64,000 nucleotides of DNA from Proteinivorax tanatarense. Its GTDB lineage: Bacteria; Bacillota; Proteinivoracia; Proteinivoracales; Proteinivoracaceae. The stretch is taken from the NCBI RefSeq assembly GCF_040267685.1, contig NZ_CP158367.1, forward strand, positions 1,488,001 to 1,552,000. The letters are read 5' to 3'. Of this stretch, positions 1 to 8,575 are shown piece by piece; the stretch's first letter is position 1; each line of letters opens with the position of its first letter. A program made the position numbers and the translations under genes. The notes beneath the pieces are model-generated. The model saw nothing but the letters and a program-made list of their open reading frames with translations, searched no databases and was not told where the DNA came from.

Positions 1-549
1 GGCAACCATGATTCACCAGCGGTAATAGAGAGATTGGAAGAGATGGATAATGTCACAGTGTTAGTTGATGATGTGGTTGAGGTTAATGGCTTAGTAATTG
101 CTGGTATAGCTGATCCTTCTTCACAGTCAACAGCTATGGCAGTAGAGCCTGATGAGGTTTACTTAAAGCAAGTAGAGCAACTACAACAAACTATTGAGGA
201 AAGTGGGAAGGAGCCATTTATAATTAACACTCATCATCCAATAATATCTGAAGAGCTTCAGGGCCAATATCCCTTACTTTTTCAAGGACACACTCATCGG
301 CTTGAAATCAATGCTTCAAATGAAGAAAGTATAATAATTAATCCAGGCAGTACTGGCGCTTCAGGGATAAGGGGACTTTTAAGTAAAAACGAAGTCCCTT
401 ATAGCTTAGTGTTGATACACCTTAAAGAGGATGAACAAGGAAACCACAAAGTAGTCGCTGTTGATTCAATAGATGTTTTTAATCTTAGTTCAGGATTTTC
501 TTTAAATAGACAGTTAATAATAACTGACTGGGATAATAACCTTGATTAA
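1..549 (+). CDS. Metallophosphoesterase, C-terminal part (cut by window edge)
   Basis: The reading frame is open from base 1, so the gene begins before the window; 182 residues are visible. It starts with the metal-ligand motif GNHD, followed by NTHHP and QGHTHR, which are later metal-binding blocks of calcineurin-like phosphoesterases. The tail has the usual beta-strand NPGS block. The family hydrolyses phosphodiesters or phosphomonoesters at a dinuclear metal centre; the substrate here cannot be told. The gene ends 56 bases before recA, and the recA promoter begins inside its last codons. A TTG at 34 is not the real start because GNHD lies upstream of it. Confidence 0.85.
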   Translation, partial: GNHDSPAVIERLEEMDNVTVLVDDVVEVNGLVIAGIADPSSQSTAMAVEPDEVYLKQVEQLQQTIEESGKEPFIINTHHPIISEELQGQYPLLFQGHTHRLEINASNEESIIINPGSTGASGIRGLLSKNEVPYSLVLIHLKEDEQGNHKVVAVDSIDVFNLSSGFSLNRQLIITDWDNNLD

Positions 550-570
550 ATCGAAAATATGTTCTATAAT
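542..570 (+). promoter_or_regulatory. recA promoter with LexA box in the spacer
   Basis: TTGATT (542-547), a 17-base spacer and TATAAT (565-570) form a sigma-A type promoter. Within the spacer, 552-565 reads CGAAAATATGTTCT, one base away from the GAAC-N4-GTTC core of the Firmicutes LexA site. Binding there would block RNA polymerase. lexA itself is at 27.9 kb, so SOS control of recA is a strong inference. Confidence 0.8.
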
Positions 571-605
571 GGGAGTAAGTTGAATTTAGTGGGGAGGAGT
601 TACAT

Positions 606-1628
606 ATGGAAAAGAAAAAAGCGTTGGATATGGCTTTGCACCAAATTGAAAGGCAGTTTGGCAAAGGATCAGTTATGAAGTTAGGGGAAAATACTAACTT
701 CTCAGTGTCTACAGTGCCTTCAGGTTGCCTTGACTTAGATATAGCCTTAGGAACAGGGGGTTTCCCAAGGGGGAGAATCATTGAAATTTATGGACCAGAA
801 TCTTCAGGTAAAACTACTGTAGCTTTGCATGCAATAGCAGAAGCCCAAAAGAATGGTGGTACGGCAGCTTTTATTGACGCCGAGCATGCTTTAGATCCGG
901 TCTATGCAAAAGCTTTAGGTGTTAATATTGACGAGTTATATGTGTCTCAACCAGATACAGGGGAACAAGCATTGGAAATTGCAGAAGCTTTGGTGCGAAG
1001 TGGGGCTATTGATATTGTAGTAGTAGATTCTGTTGCTGCATTAGTTCCAAAAGCAGAAATTGAAGGGGAGATGGGTGATTCCCACGTAGGCCTTCAAGCT
1101 AGATTGATGAGTCAAGCACTGCGAAAACTATCAGGAGCTATTAGCAAATCAAAAACGACAGCTATTTTTATTAACCAATTACGTGAAAAAGTAGGAGTTA
1201 TGTTTGGGAACCCAGAAACTACTACTGGAGGGAGAGCCCTTAAATTTTACTCTTCGGTAAGGTTAGATGTAAGAAGAATTGAAACTTTAAAGCAAGGTCA
1301 AGATATGGTAGGAAATAGGACAAGAGTAAAGATTGTAAAAAATAAATTAGCACCACCTTTTAAAAAGGCTGAGTTTGATATAATGTATGGTGAGGGAATT
1401 TCTAAAGAGGGATGCATCTTAGATTTAGGAGCGGGGCTTGATATTGTAAATAAAAGTGGTGCATGGTATTCTTTTGATAAAGAACGTTTAGGTCAAGGAA
1501 GGGAGAATGCCAAGCAGTATTTAAAGGATAATCCTGATATTCTCCAAACCATAGAACAAAAAATAAGAAAACACTATAACCTTTCGGTTGATGCCCAAGA
1601 GGAAGCAGAGACTGAACAGGCAGAGTAA
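606..1628 (+). CDS. recA: Recombinase RecA
   Basis: RecA forms ATP-dependent filaments on single-stranded DNA, catalyses strand exchange and triggers LexA self-cleavage. The 340-residue length is typical. Walker A GPESSGKT lies at residues 63-70, and the family blocks IDAEHALDP and the L2-loop region [22 protein letters not shown] are present. The C-terminus is acidic (EEAETEQAE), as in most RecA proteins. The ATG at 606 follows a strong GGGGAGGAG site. A LexA box upstream indicates damage induction. An intrinsic terminator separates it from recX. Confidence 0.98.
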   Translation: MEKKKALDMALHQIERQFGKGSVMKLGENTNFSVSTVPSGCLDLDIALGTGGFPRGRIIEIYGPESSGKTTVALHAIAEAQKNGGTAAFIDAEHALDPVYAKALGVNIDELYVSQPDTGEQALEIAEALVRSGAIDIVVVDSVAALVPKAEIEGEMGDSHVGLQARLMSQALRKLSGAISKSKTTAIFINQLREKVGVMFGNPETTTGGRALKFYSSVRLDVRRIETLKQGQDMVGNRTRVKIVKNKLAPPFKKAEFDIMYGEGISKEGCILDLGAGLDIVNKSGAWYSFDKERLGQGRENAKQYLKDNPDILQTIEQKIRKHYNLSVDAQEEAETEQAE

Positions 1629-1633
1629 AGAGA

Positions 1634-1680
1634 AAAAGCCCAGCACGTAGCGCAATGACGCTAAGTAGCTGGGCTTTTAT
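1634..1680 (+). terminator. Terminator between recA and recX
   Basis: AAAAGCCCAGC (1634-1644) pairs with GCTGGGCTTTT (1668-1678). A second short stem (TAGCG/CGCTA) lies in the loop. The hairpin ends in a T-run. It would reduce but need not abolish read-through into recX. Confidence 0.85.
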
Positions 1681-1710
1681 ATTACATGGTTTAGGAGGTA
1701 TACTTAAAAG

Positions 1711-2145
1711 ATGAAAAAAGCAATAGGAAAAGCTTTGCGATATTTAAGTTATAGGGCGAGAACAGAACTAGAGCTAAAAAACTATTTAGACAAGAAAGGT
1801 GTTCCTCAACGGGATATAGAAGAAATAATAAGTGAACTTAAGAATTACGGATATATAAACGATGATGAATATGCTACTCAGTTTATTAACTATCAAGCTT
1901 TTACCAAGTTAAAGGGACCTCAAAAAATAAAGTTTGAACTTACTAAAAGAGGAATTAGCAGAGAAACTATGGACAGTGTCTTTGAATCATTGGAAATTGA
2001 CTTTTTAGAAATAGCGAAAAAAGTTACTGTTAAAAAAAAATCTACAAAAACAGCCCAACAGCTATATGGACATCTTATTCGTAGAGGTTTTTACCATAAT
2101 CACGCTATGTATGCAATAAAAGCTTTAGAGAAGGAAGAGGGATAA
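1711..2145 (+). CDS. recX: Regulatory protein RecX
   Basis: RecX modulates RecA filaments, usually by capping or inhibiting them. At 144 residues the protein is short but shows the helical three-repeat pattern of the family, including LSYRARTELELKNYL near residue 13, and LIRRGF near the end. It begins at ATG 1711 behind AGGAGGT. It follows recA after a terminator, the common recA-recX arrangement, and its stop lies one base before the next ATG, suggesting coupling to the downstream nuclease operon. Confidence 0.9.
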   Translation: MKKAIGKALRYLSYRARTELELKNYLDKKGVPQRDIEEIISELKNYGYINDDEYATQFINYQAFTKLKGPQKIKFELTKRGISRETMDSVFESLEIDFLEIAKKVTVKKKSTKTAQQLYGHLIRRGFYHNHAMYAIKALEKEEG

Positions 2146-2146
2146 T

Positions 2147-3127
2147 ATGAAGATTGTTTATATTACCGATACTCACTTTAGGGGCGGGGGCCCTAGAAGT
2201 AGAACTGACGATTTTGTTAATACTTGTTATGATAAGTTAAACGAAGTTGTAAACTATTGTAATGAAAATAAGGTAGATTTATTGCTACATGGAGGGGACT
2301 TCTTTGATAGACCTGACATTTCGTTAGCAGTATTAGGGGAGATAGTTGGGATACTAAAAGGATGCAATTGTCCGATTAAGGGTATAGCAGGTAATCACGA
2401 TATCTATGGACATAACCCTAAAACTTTACCTAGAACCATGCTAGGACTTTTAGATAAACTTGGAATTATAAAATTAATTGATGAAAATGGCGTGCTTTAT
2501 GCAGCTAATGGCGTGAAACTTCAGTTAACAGGAAAAAACTATGTACATGACTATGAGCAGAAAGAAAGTTATATAGCAAAAAAGAAATTAGAGACTGATT
2601 TTAGTATCCACTTAGTTCATGGTATGTTGCTACCTAAAAAAAATATCCCAATTGATAAAATGACTTTGATTGAGACTATTGGTAGCACAGAAGCTGATAT
2701 TACCTTGTCTGGACACTATCATCAAGGTTTTGGATCTGTAGAATTTGGAGGAAAACTATTTATCAATCCTGGTGCATTATTACGGGTAGATAATAGTTAT
2801 TCAGAATTGAATAGAAAACCTCAAATACTACAAGTAACTTTAACTAAAAATAAAGAACCTAAAGTTGAATTTATCCCCTTAAAAACAGCTAAACGTGGTG
2901 ATCTTGTTTTAGATAGAACCAAACTAGAAGAAAAAGTTATTCAACAAAACAAGCTGGATAATTTTTTAACAAACATTACCGATATAACTTCAAACCAATA
3001 CATAACTGCTGAAGAAATAGTTACATCAATAGCTAATAATGAAAACATATCTGTAGATGTGAAAGAAAAGGCGTTATCTATAATATCAAACATGCAAGAG
3101 AGTTTTAATAAAGATGAAATTGACTAG
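2147..3127 (+). CDS. SbcD/Mre11-like DNA repair phosphoesterase
   Basis: This 326-residue protein has the full set of Mre11/SbcD-type metal motifs: D8-x-H10 (TDTHF), GGDFFD at 49-54, GNHD at 82-85, LVHG and SGHYHQ. Mre11/SbcD nucleases act with an SMC-like ATPase to process DNA ends and hairpins. That partner appears to be encoded by the next genes. It starts one base after recX, so recX and this gene are probably co-translated. It is shorter than typical SbcD and closer in size to phage-type repair exonucleases. The exact activity is inferred from family and context. Confidence 0.85.
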   Translation: MKIVYITDTHFRGGGPRSRTDDFVNTCYDKLNEVVNYCNENKVDLLLHGGDFFDRPDISLAVLGEIVGILKGCNCPIKGIAGNHDIYGHNPKTLPRTMLGLLDKLGIIKLIDENGVLYAANGVKLQLTGKNYVHDYEQKESYIAKKKLETDFSIHLVHGMLLPKKNIPIDKMTLIETIGSTEADITLSGHYHQGFGSVEFGGKLFINPGALLRVDNSYSELNRKPQILQVTLTKNKEPKVEFIPLKTAKRGDLVLDRTKLEEKVIQQNKLDNFLTNITDITSNQYITAEEIVTSIANNENISVDVKEKALSIISNMQESFNKDEID

Positions 3128-3146
3128 CTAAAGGAGGTGGTCAACG

Positions 3147-4595
3147 ATGGCAGCCCTAGAATCAATACATCTAATTAATTTTCAGTCTCATACAAACAGT
3201 GTTCTTAAATTTCATAAAGGAGTTAATGTAATAACAGGACCTTCAGATCAAGGTAAGTCTTCAATCATCAGAGCTCTCAGGTGGGTTCTTTATAACCAGC
3301 CAAAAGGTGGAGATATCATTCACTATGGTCAGTCACATTGTTCGGTGACAGTAACCCTTGATGATGGGACAAGTGTAACAAGAGAGAGGAGAAGGAATAG
3401 TAACAGGTATGTAATTGAAAAAGATGGTGAAAGAAATGAGTATTCCAGCGTCAGTAGTGAAATTTTAAAAATTGTCCAAGGGGTATTAAAAATAACGCCT
3501 GTTTTTTTGGATAAAGATCAGAAACCTGAAATAAATATAGCCCGACAGTTAGAGCCCCCCTTTTTGTTAAGTGGCACAGGAAGTCTTAGGGCAAAAGCCA
3601 TAGGTACTATTGTGGGAGTACACTTTATTGATGCAGCCTCTAGAAGTGTATCGGGAAACATAAAAGAGTTAAGCTCTAAACTAAACTATAAAGATGAAGA
3701 ATTAAAAAACTTAAACGAGCAATTAACTGCTTACCAAGAGTTGAACAATCAAAAGATAAAGACTGAAAAAGCCAATAATGCTTATCTAAAAGTGGAAAAT
3801 AAAATAACTAAATATATTAACTTAAAAATTAAAAGAGAAAAATTATATAAAATTAATGATGAAATTAACGCTCTTTCGTTAACTTTAAAACAGACTAAAA
3901 ATATAAAGCCAGCTTTAGAGCTTATAGAAGAAGTAAAATCATTACAAAGTAGGTATATATTGTTAAAAGATATAAGTAGAAAGCTAAACTATACTAATCA
4001 AGAAATCGACAAACTTAATAGTTTACTCCAAAACACAGAATTTTTAAATGACGGAATAAAGAAAATTGAAAGTGCTGACTTAAAACTAGAGAAATTGACG
4101 AGTATAATCAAATCCAAATCCAAGTTAAATAACATCAATAAAAACTTAAAAGCTTGCAATATTGTTTTATCAAATACCAGTAATTTACCTGCTAGTATAG
4201 AAAAAATTAGCGTTATACAAACATTAAATGAAAAATTAACTAACTATAAAAGGTACCACAACCAATTATCATCTATTAACAAAGATATTAGCCTTAACAT
4301 CAATAATAGAATTGATAAAGGCTTAGAAAGCCAACTTATCCACCGGATAAACATAATTGAAGACAAAATTAAAAAATTAGATAAGTTAAAAGATTGTATG
4401 AAGAACATAAGAACTATTGAAACTAGAAGAAAAAATGGTGCTAAATATATTTCTGAGCTTAATCTAAAGTATAATTCGTTAATAAATAAACTTAATAGTA
4501 AAATTGAAAACCTTAATAAGTGCCCTATATGTGAGCAAGAAATACCCCAATCTCACAAGCATGTGTTGTTAGATAGATGGAAGGGAGAGATGTAA
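3147..4595 (+). CDS. Rad50/SbcC-like ATPase, N-terminal half ending in a zinc hook
   Basis: The 482-residue protein opens like Rad50: LINFQSH, then Walker A GPSDQGKSS at 31-39. A long Lys/Asn/Glu-rich coiled coil fills about residues 165-450. Near the C-terminus is CPIC (C459, C462), the zinc-hook signature of Rad50, and the protein ends 20 residues later. The descending coil, ABC signature and Walker B are therefore missing here and are found in the separate gene at 4854. RBS AAAGGAGGTGG precedes ATG 3147. It probably forms a split complex with the neighbouring nuclease. Confidence 0.85.
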   Translation: MAALESIHLINFQSHTNSVLKFHKGVNVITGPSDQGKSSIIRALRWVLYNQPKGGDIIHYGQSHCSVTVTLDDGTSVTRERRRNSNRYVIEKDGERNEYSSVSSEILKIVQGVLKITPVFLDKDQKPEINIARQLEPPFLLSGTGSLRAKAIGTIVGVHFIDAASRSVSGNIKELSSKLNYKDEELKNLNEQLTAYQELNNQKIKTEKANNAYLKVENKITKYINLKIKREKLYKINDEINALSLTLKQTKNIKPALELIEEVKSLQSRYILLKDISRKLNYTNQEIDKLNSLLQNTEFLNDGIKKIESADLKLEKLTSIIKSKSKLNNINKNLKACNIVLSNTSNLPASIEKISVIQTLNEKLTNYKRYHNQLSSINKDISLNINNRIDKGLESQLIHRINIIEDKIKKLDKLKDCMKNIRTIETRRKNGAKYISELNLKYNSLINKLNSKIENLNKCPICEQEIPQSHKHVLLDRWKGEM

Positions 4596-4598
4596 AAT

Positions 4599-4841
4599 AT
4601 GTCAATGACAAACGAAATAAATACTTTAAAAAAAGAGTTAGAAAAGCTAAGAGCAGATAGATATAAAGCCGAAGCTAAAATGGATTCTTTAAAACATCAA
4701 AAAGAGGATTTAGTTAGTGAAATAAAAAAAATGGGGGTAGACCCTGAGGATTTAGATAAAGAAATAATAAAGCTTGAGAAAGAAATAAATGATTTGATTG
4801 AGGAAGTTAAAGAAATGATTCCTAACGAATTACTTAAGTAG
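4599..4841 (+). CDS. Small coiled-coil protein between the two Rad50 halves
   Basis: The 80-residue product is almost entirely predicted coiled coil, with heptad-like Leu and charged residues (INTLKKELEKLRADRYKAEA). It has no catalytic motif. It has its own site (GGAAGGGAGA) and starts 3 bases after the upstream stop, so it is an independent gene and not a frameshifted remnant. Lying between the N- and C-terminal Rad50-like halves, it may supply or brace the descending coil. That role is inference. Confidence 0.7.
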   Translation: MSMTNEINTLKKELEKLRADRYKAEAKMDSLKHQKEDLVSEIKKMGVDPEDLDKEIIKLEKEINDLIEEVKEMIPNELLK

Positions 4842-4853
4842 GGGGAATTGCTT

Positions 4854-5531
4854 ATGGAGTCTAAATTAACATCGCTAAAAAATCAACTTGATATTGCTAA
4901 CACAAAACTTGCCATGATAGAAGGGCAGAGGAATCAACTGTTAAAACATAAAGGTTTAGTTGAAACTGAAATAAAACAATTAAAAGGTGAGTTAGATATT
5001 TATTACCAAGTAAGGGCTTTACTCAATAAGTCATCGGACCACGGGCGAAATCAAGCCAAGCGACAAATAGAAATACTTGTTACTAATGCTTTACAGTTTA
5101 TATTTGATGAAACTTATAGTTTTAAAATAGAATTTAAAGAAGTGAGAAATAGAGTGGAAGCTCAATTTCTAGTGTGTTCAGAGTACAATGGTAAAAAAAT
5201 AAAAACCAACCCTGAAGAAGCCAGAGGTGGTGGAATTGTAGATATAGTTTCATTAGCACTAAGGATTGCTATTTTACAAACTTATAGACCGACCTTGGAG
5301 GGGCCTTTAGTGTTAGATGAACCGGCTAAGCATGTAAGTGAAGAATATGTCAATAAAGTTGTAGAGTTTTTAAATCATGTGAGTAGTGGATTTGACAGAC
5401 AGATTATACTAATTACCCATAACCCTTACTTGATGGAAGCATCGGATAAATCTTTTCAAGTAGAGTTAAGAAATGGGATAACCACTGTACGGGAAGGTAA
5501 CTTACTTGACACTATCTGTAAAAAACTATAA
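4854..5531 (+). CDS. Rad50/SbcC-like ATPase, C-terminal half
   Basis: The start is set at ATG 4854, because AGGGGGA at 4840-4846 fits it and would sit too close to the TTG at 4848. The 225-residue protein has a short N-terminal coiled coil, then the ABC signature region ARGGGIVDIVSLALRIA, Walker B GPLVLDEPAKHV and the switch block ILITHNP. These are the C-terminal half of an SMC/Rad50 ATP-binding head. Walker A is absent and lies in the gene at 3147, so a working ATPase needs both products. The operon ends here. Confidence 0.85.
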   Translation: MESKLTSLKNQLDIANTKLAMIEGQRNQLLKHKGLVETEIKQLKGELDIYYQVRALLNKSSDHGRNQAKRQIEILVTNALQFIFDETYSFKIEFKEVRNRVEAQFLVCSEYNGKKIKTNPEEARGGGIVDIVSLALRIAILQTYRPTLEGPLVLDEPAKHVSEEYVNKVVEFLNHVSSGFDRQIILITHNPYLMEASDKSFQVELRNGITTVREGNLLDTICKKL

Positions 5532-5650
5532 AATGTAAAGAGGTTATATTCGTGATATAATAAATTATTAGAATTAACACACATATGTGTAAGTTCGTTG
5601 TATAACCTAAAAGTTCATATTATTGTTATAGTTTTATTTTTATTAAGGGG

Positions 5651-7201
5651 GTGAACATAATTTCAACAACATTAATTTGGATAATCATTCCCTTGGCTTT
5701 GTTGATTGGCTTAGGGTTAGGTTATTTGATACGTAAAGCTATTGCAGAAGCAAAGATTGCATCTGCTGAGCAGGAAGCTAAAAATATTTTATCTGATGCA
5801 AAAAGAGAGGCAGAAGGCAAAAGGCGTGAAATGATACTTGAAGCAAAAGAGGAAATATTAAAGCTTCGTAGTGAATTTGAGAAAGAATCAAAAGAACGCA
5901 GACAAGAGGTTCAGCGGCTTGAAAAAAGAGTTATGCAAAAAGAAGAATCTCTAGACAGAAAAACAGACAGTATTGAAAAAAGAGAAGAGAATTTAGCAAA
6001 CCGAGAAAATCAAATCAAAAAACAAGAAGAACAAGTGAAAAATGCTCAAAAAGAGCAAGTTAAAGAACTGGAAAGAATATCTTCTTTAACAACTGATGAA
6101 GCGAGAGAGCAACTATTATCCGATGTTGAAAAAGAGTTACAACATGAAATGGCTGTTATGGTTAAAGAGGCTGAGAATCAAGCAAAGCAAGACGCAGAAA
6201 AGAAAGCTAATCGCATTATATCTACTGCTATACAGCGCTGTGCTGCAGATCATGTAGCAGAAAGTACAGTCTCAGTAGTACCTCTTCCCAACGACGAAAT
6301 GAAAGGTCGAATAATAGGGCGTGAAGGTAGGAATATTAGGGCTTTAGAGACTTTAACTGGTATTGATCTTATTATTGATGATACTCCAGAAGCTGTGATT
6401 TTATCAGGGTTTGACCCAGTAAGAAGAGAAATTGCCAGAGTTGCATTAGAAAAGCTTATATTAGATGGAAGAATTCATCCAGGGCGAATCGAAGAAATGG
6501 TTAATAAAGCCAAAAAAGAAGTGGACAACCAGATCCGCGAAGAAGGTGAACAAGCTACTTTTGAAACCGGTGTACATGGCATCCATCCTGAGCTTGTAAA
6601 ATTATTAGGAAGACTAAAGTTTAGAACAAGCTATGGACAAAATATCCTAAAGCACTCTTTAGAGGTGGCTCATCTGGCAGGAATTATGGCTGCTGAATTA
6701 AATGCAGATATCAAACTAGCTAAACGCGGAGGCTTACTACATGACATAGGAAAAGCTGTCGACCATGAGATGGAAGGTCCACACGTAGCTATTGGAGCAG
6801 AATTAGCTAAAAAGTATAAAGAGTCTCGAGAGGTTATACATGCCATCGCTGCTCATCATGGAGATGTAGAAGCACAGACAGTAGAAGCCGTTATTGTTCA
6901 AGCAGCGGATGCCATTTCAGCTGCAAGACCGGGGGCTCGAAGAGAAACTTTAGAAAACTATATTAAGCGTTTAGAAAACCTTGAAAATATAGCTGATTCT
7001 TTTGAAGGGGTAGAAAAGAGTTTTGCAATACAAGCTGGTAGGGAAGTAAGAATAATGGTACAACCTGACCAAATTGACGACGCAATGGCTACTTCTATTG
7101 CTAGAGATATAACCAAAAGAATAGAAGACGAACTGGAATATCCCGGTCAAATAAAGGTTATTTTAATAAGAGAAACAAGAGTTGTAGAATACGCAAAATA
7201 A
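5651..7201 (+). CDS. rny: Ribonuclease Y
   Basis: RNase Y is the membrane-bound endoribonuclease that starts mRNA decay in many Firmicutes. The 516-residue protein has an N-terminal membrane helix (about 5-25), a long charged coiled coil to about 190, a KH domain ([15 protein letters not shown]) and an HD domain with [12 protein letters not shown]. The start is uncertain: GTG 5651 is the first canonical codon, but AAGGGGGTGA overlaps it and is ideally spaced for an ATT at 5660. A hairpin terminator follows. Confidence 0.95.
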   Translation: MNIISTTLIWIIIPLALLIGLGLGYLIRKAIAEAKIASAEQEAKNILSDAKREAEGKRREMILEAKEEILKLRSEFEKESKERRQEVQRLEKRVMQKEESLDRKTDSIEKREENLANRENQIKKQEEQVKNAQKEQVKELERISSLTTDEAREQLLSDVEKELQHEMAVMVKEAENQAKQDAEKKANRIISTAIQRCAADHVAESTVSVVPLPNDEMKGRIIGREGRNIRALETLTGIDLIIDDTPEAVILSGFDPVRREIARVALEKLILDGRIHPGRIEEMVNKAKKEVDNQIREEGEQATFETGVHGIHPELVKLLGRLKFRTSYGQNILKHSLEVAHLAGIMAAELNADIKLAKRGGLLHDIGKAVDHEMEGPHVAIGAELAKKYKESREVIHAIAAHHGDVEAQTVEAVIVQAADAISAARPGARRETLENYIKRLENLENIADSFEGVEKSFAIQAGREVRIMVQPDQIDDAMATSIARDITKRIEDELEYPGQIKVILIRETRVVEYAK

Positions 7202-7226
7202 AGGGAGAAATCCCTTTATTTTTTTA
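7199..7226 (+). terminator. Terminator after rny
   Basis: TAAAGGGA (7199-7206) and TCCCTTTA (7211-7218) form a stem with a GAAA loop, followed by eight T residues. The stem begins in the rny stop codon. Confidence 0.85.
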
Positions 7227-7248
7227 CACAAAATATGGAGGTATTATA

Positions 7249-8007
7249 ATGAAAATAATTTTTATTGGTGATATTGTAGGTAAACCTGGTCGTAAAATAC
7301 TAAAAAATAAACTTCCAAGCTTAATTGAAAAGTATAGCCCTGACCTTATAATAGCTAATGGTGAAAATGCTGCTGGAGGTAAAGGCTTGAACCAAAGAGT
7401 TGCTGATGAACTATTTGAGTCTGGTATTGATATTTTAACAATGGGAAACCATGTATGGGATAAAAAGGAGATCTTTAATTTTATACAAGGTGACAAAAGA
7501 ATAGTAAGACCAGCTAACTATCCTAAGGGGACCCCTGGCAGTGGTTTTACAAAGGTTGAAGTTAATGGGAAAATAATATTAATACTTAACCTTTCTGGTA
7601 TAGTTTATATGCCACCATTAGATTGTCCGTTTAAAGTTATTGACGAGATGTTAAATGTAGATGATTATGATTATAGCTTGTTAGATTTTCATGGAGAAGC
7701 CACTTCAGAAAAGATTGCCATGGGATGGTACTTAAATGGAAAAATTGATGCAGTAGTAGGAACTCACACTCATGTGCAAACATCCGACTACCGTAGACTT
7801 GATAAAGGGACATTATACATAACCGATGTTGGAATGACCGGCCCATATAACGGAGTTTTGGGTGTTAAAAAAGAAGATGTTATAAAAAAATTTGTCACTA
7901 AAATGCCTACGCGGTTTAATATAGAAACTGATGGACCAAAACAATTAAATGCCGTTTATTTAGACTTAAATTCTGAAAAGATTTATCCTATAAAAGAAAT
8001 AGAATAG
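7249..8007 (+). CDS. ymdB: YmdB-type 2',3'-cyclic-nucleotide phosphodiesterase
   Basis: The 252-residue length and blocks match YmdB: FIGDIVGKPGR at the start, ANGENAAGGKG, MGNHVWD, and VGTHTHVQTSD. YmdB proteins are metallophosphoesterases that hydrolyse cyclic nucleotides and in Bacillus affect biofilm and sporulation decisions. Placement directly after rny is the conserved Firmicutes arrangement. It starts at ATG 7249 behind GGAGG. Confidence 0.93.
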   Translation: MKIIFIGDIVGKPGRKILKNKLPSLIEKYSPDLIIANGENAAGGKGLNQRVADELFESGIDILTMGNHVWDKKEIFNFIQGDKRIVRPANYPKGTPGSGFTKVEVNGKIILILNLSGIVYMPPLDCPFKVIDEMLNVDDYDYSLLDFHGEATSEKIAMGWYLNGKIDAVVGTHTHVQTSDYRRLDKGTLYITDVGMTGPYNGVLGVKKEDVIKKFVTKMPTRFNIETDGPKQLNAVYLDLNSEKIYPIKEIE

Positions 8008-8027
8008 AAAAATTTGCAAAAAAAAGC

Positions 8028-8054
8028 AGGTATTTTTTTCCCGCCGTTGAATAT
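8028..8054 (+). promoter_or_regulatory. Possible sigma-H promoter of spoVS
   Basis: AGGTATT at 8028-8034 and GAATAT at 8049-8054 resemble the sigma-H elements AGGAWWT and GAATWW at a suitable distance. spoVS is sigma-H dependent in Bacillus subtilis. The -35 differs from consensus at one key base, so this is tentative. Confidence 0.35.
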
Positions 8055-8100
8055 ATATTACAGAGAAGTAACCAAATAACTACAGAGGGGGAAATATCTA

Positions 8101-8361
8101 GTGGAAGTATTAAAAGTATCAGCAAAATCAAATCCTAATTCAGTCGCAGGTGCTTTAGCTGGAGTATTAAGAGAAAAAGGAGGAGCAGAGATTCAAGCAA
8201 TTGGTGCAGGAGCTTTAAATCAAGCGGTAAAAGCGGTAGCTATTGCAAGAGGCTTTGTAGCCCCTAGTGGTGTTGACTTAATTTGCATACCTGCATTTAC
8301 CGATATTCAAATTGATGGTGAAGAGAGGACTGCAATTAAGTTAATCGTTGAACCTCGCTAA
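8101..8361 (+). CDS. spoVS: Stage V sporulation protein S
   Basis: The 86-residue protein begins MEVLKVSAKSNPNSVAGAL, the highly conserved SpoVS opening, and ends KLIVEPR. SpoVS is an Alba-fold, nucleic-acid-binding regulator needed for spore coat assembly and septation control. GTG 8101 follows AGAGGGGG. It is monocistronic, with a terminator immediately after. Its presence supports a spore-forming host. Confidence 0.96.
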   Translation: MEVLKVSAKSNPNSVAGALAGVLREKGGAEIQAIGAGALNQAVKAVAIARGFVAPSGVDLICIPAFTDIQIDGEERTAIKLIVEPR

Positions 8362-8365
8362 TAAC

Positions 8366-8400
8366 AAAGACCTGTTTACATTGTAAACAGGTCTTTATCT
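8366..8400 (+). terminator. Terminator after spoVS
   Basis: AAAGACCTGTTTACA (8366-8380) pairs perfectly with TGTAAACAGGTCTTT (8382-8396) around one base. The U-tail is modest (ATCTTATTT). Confidence 0.75.
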
Positions 8401-8575
8401 TATTTATTGCAGTTTAACTGAAGATAGGATCAGATTAACACTCAGTGAATTTAAAAATAATGTTTCTATTTAAAAAATAACAATCAATGGGGTAAGGAAT
8501 TTATACTTCTAGAAAATTAACCATGTTGATGATAAAATATACTATATAAAAAAGGTCAAGAGGAGGAAATTTTTA

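Noticed and set aside
5573-5588. ACACATATGTGT palindrome upstream of rny as an operator
   Set aside because: It is short and in AT-rich DNA, with no promoter clearly placed against it, so the evidence is too weak to list.
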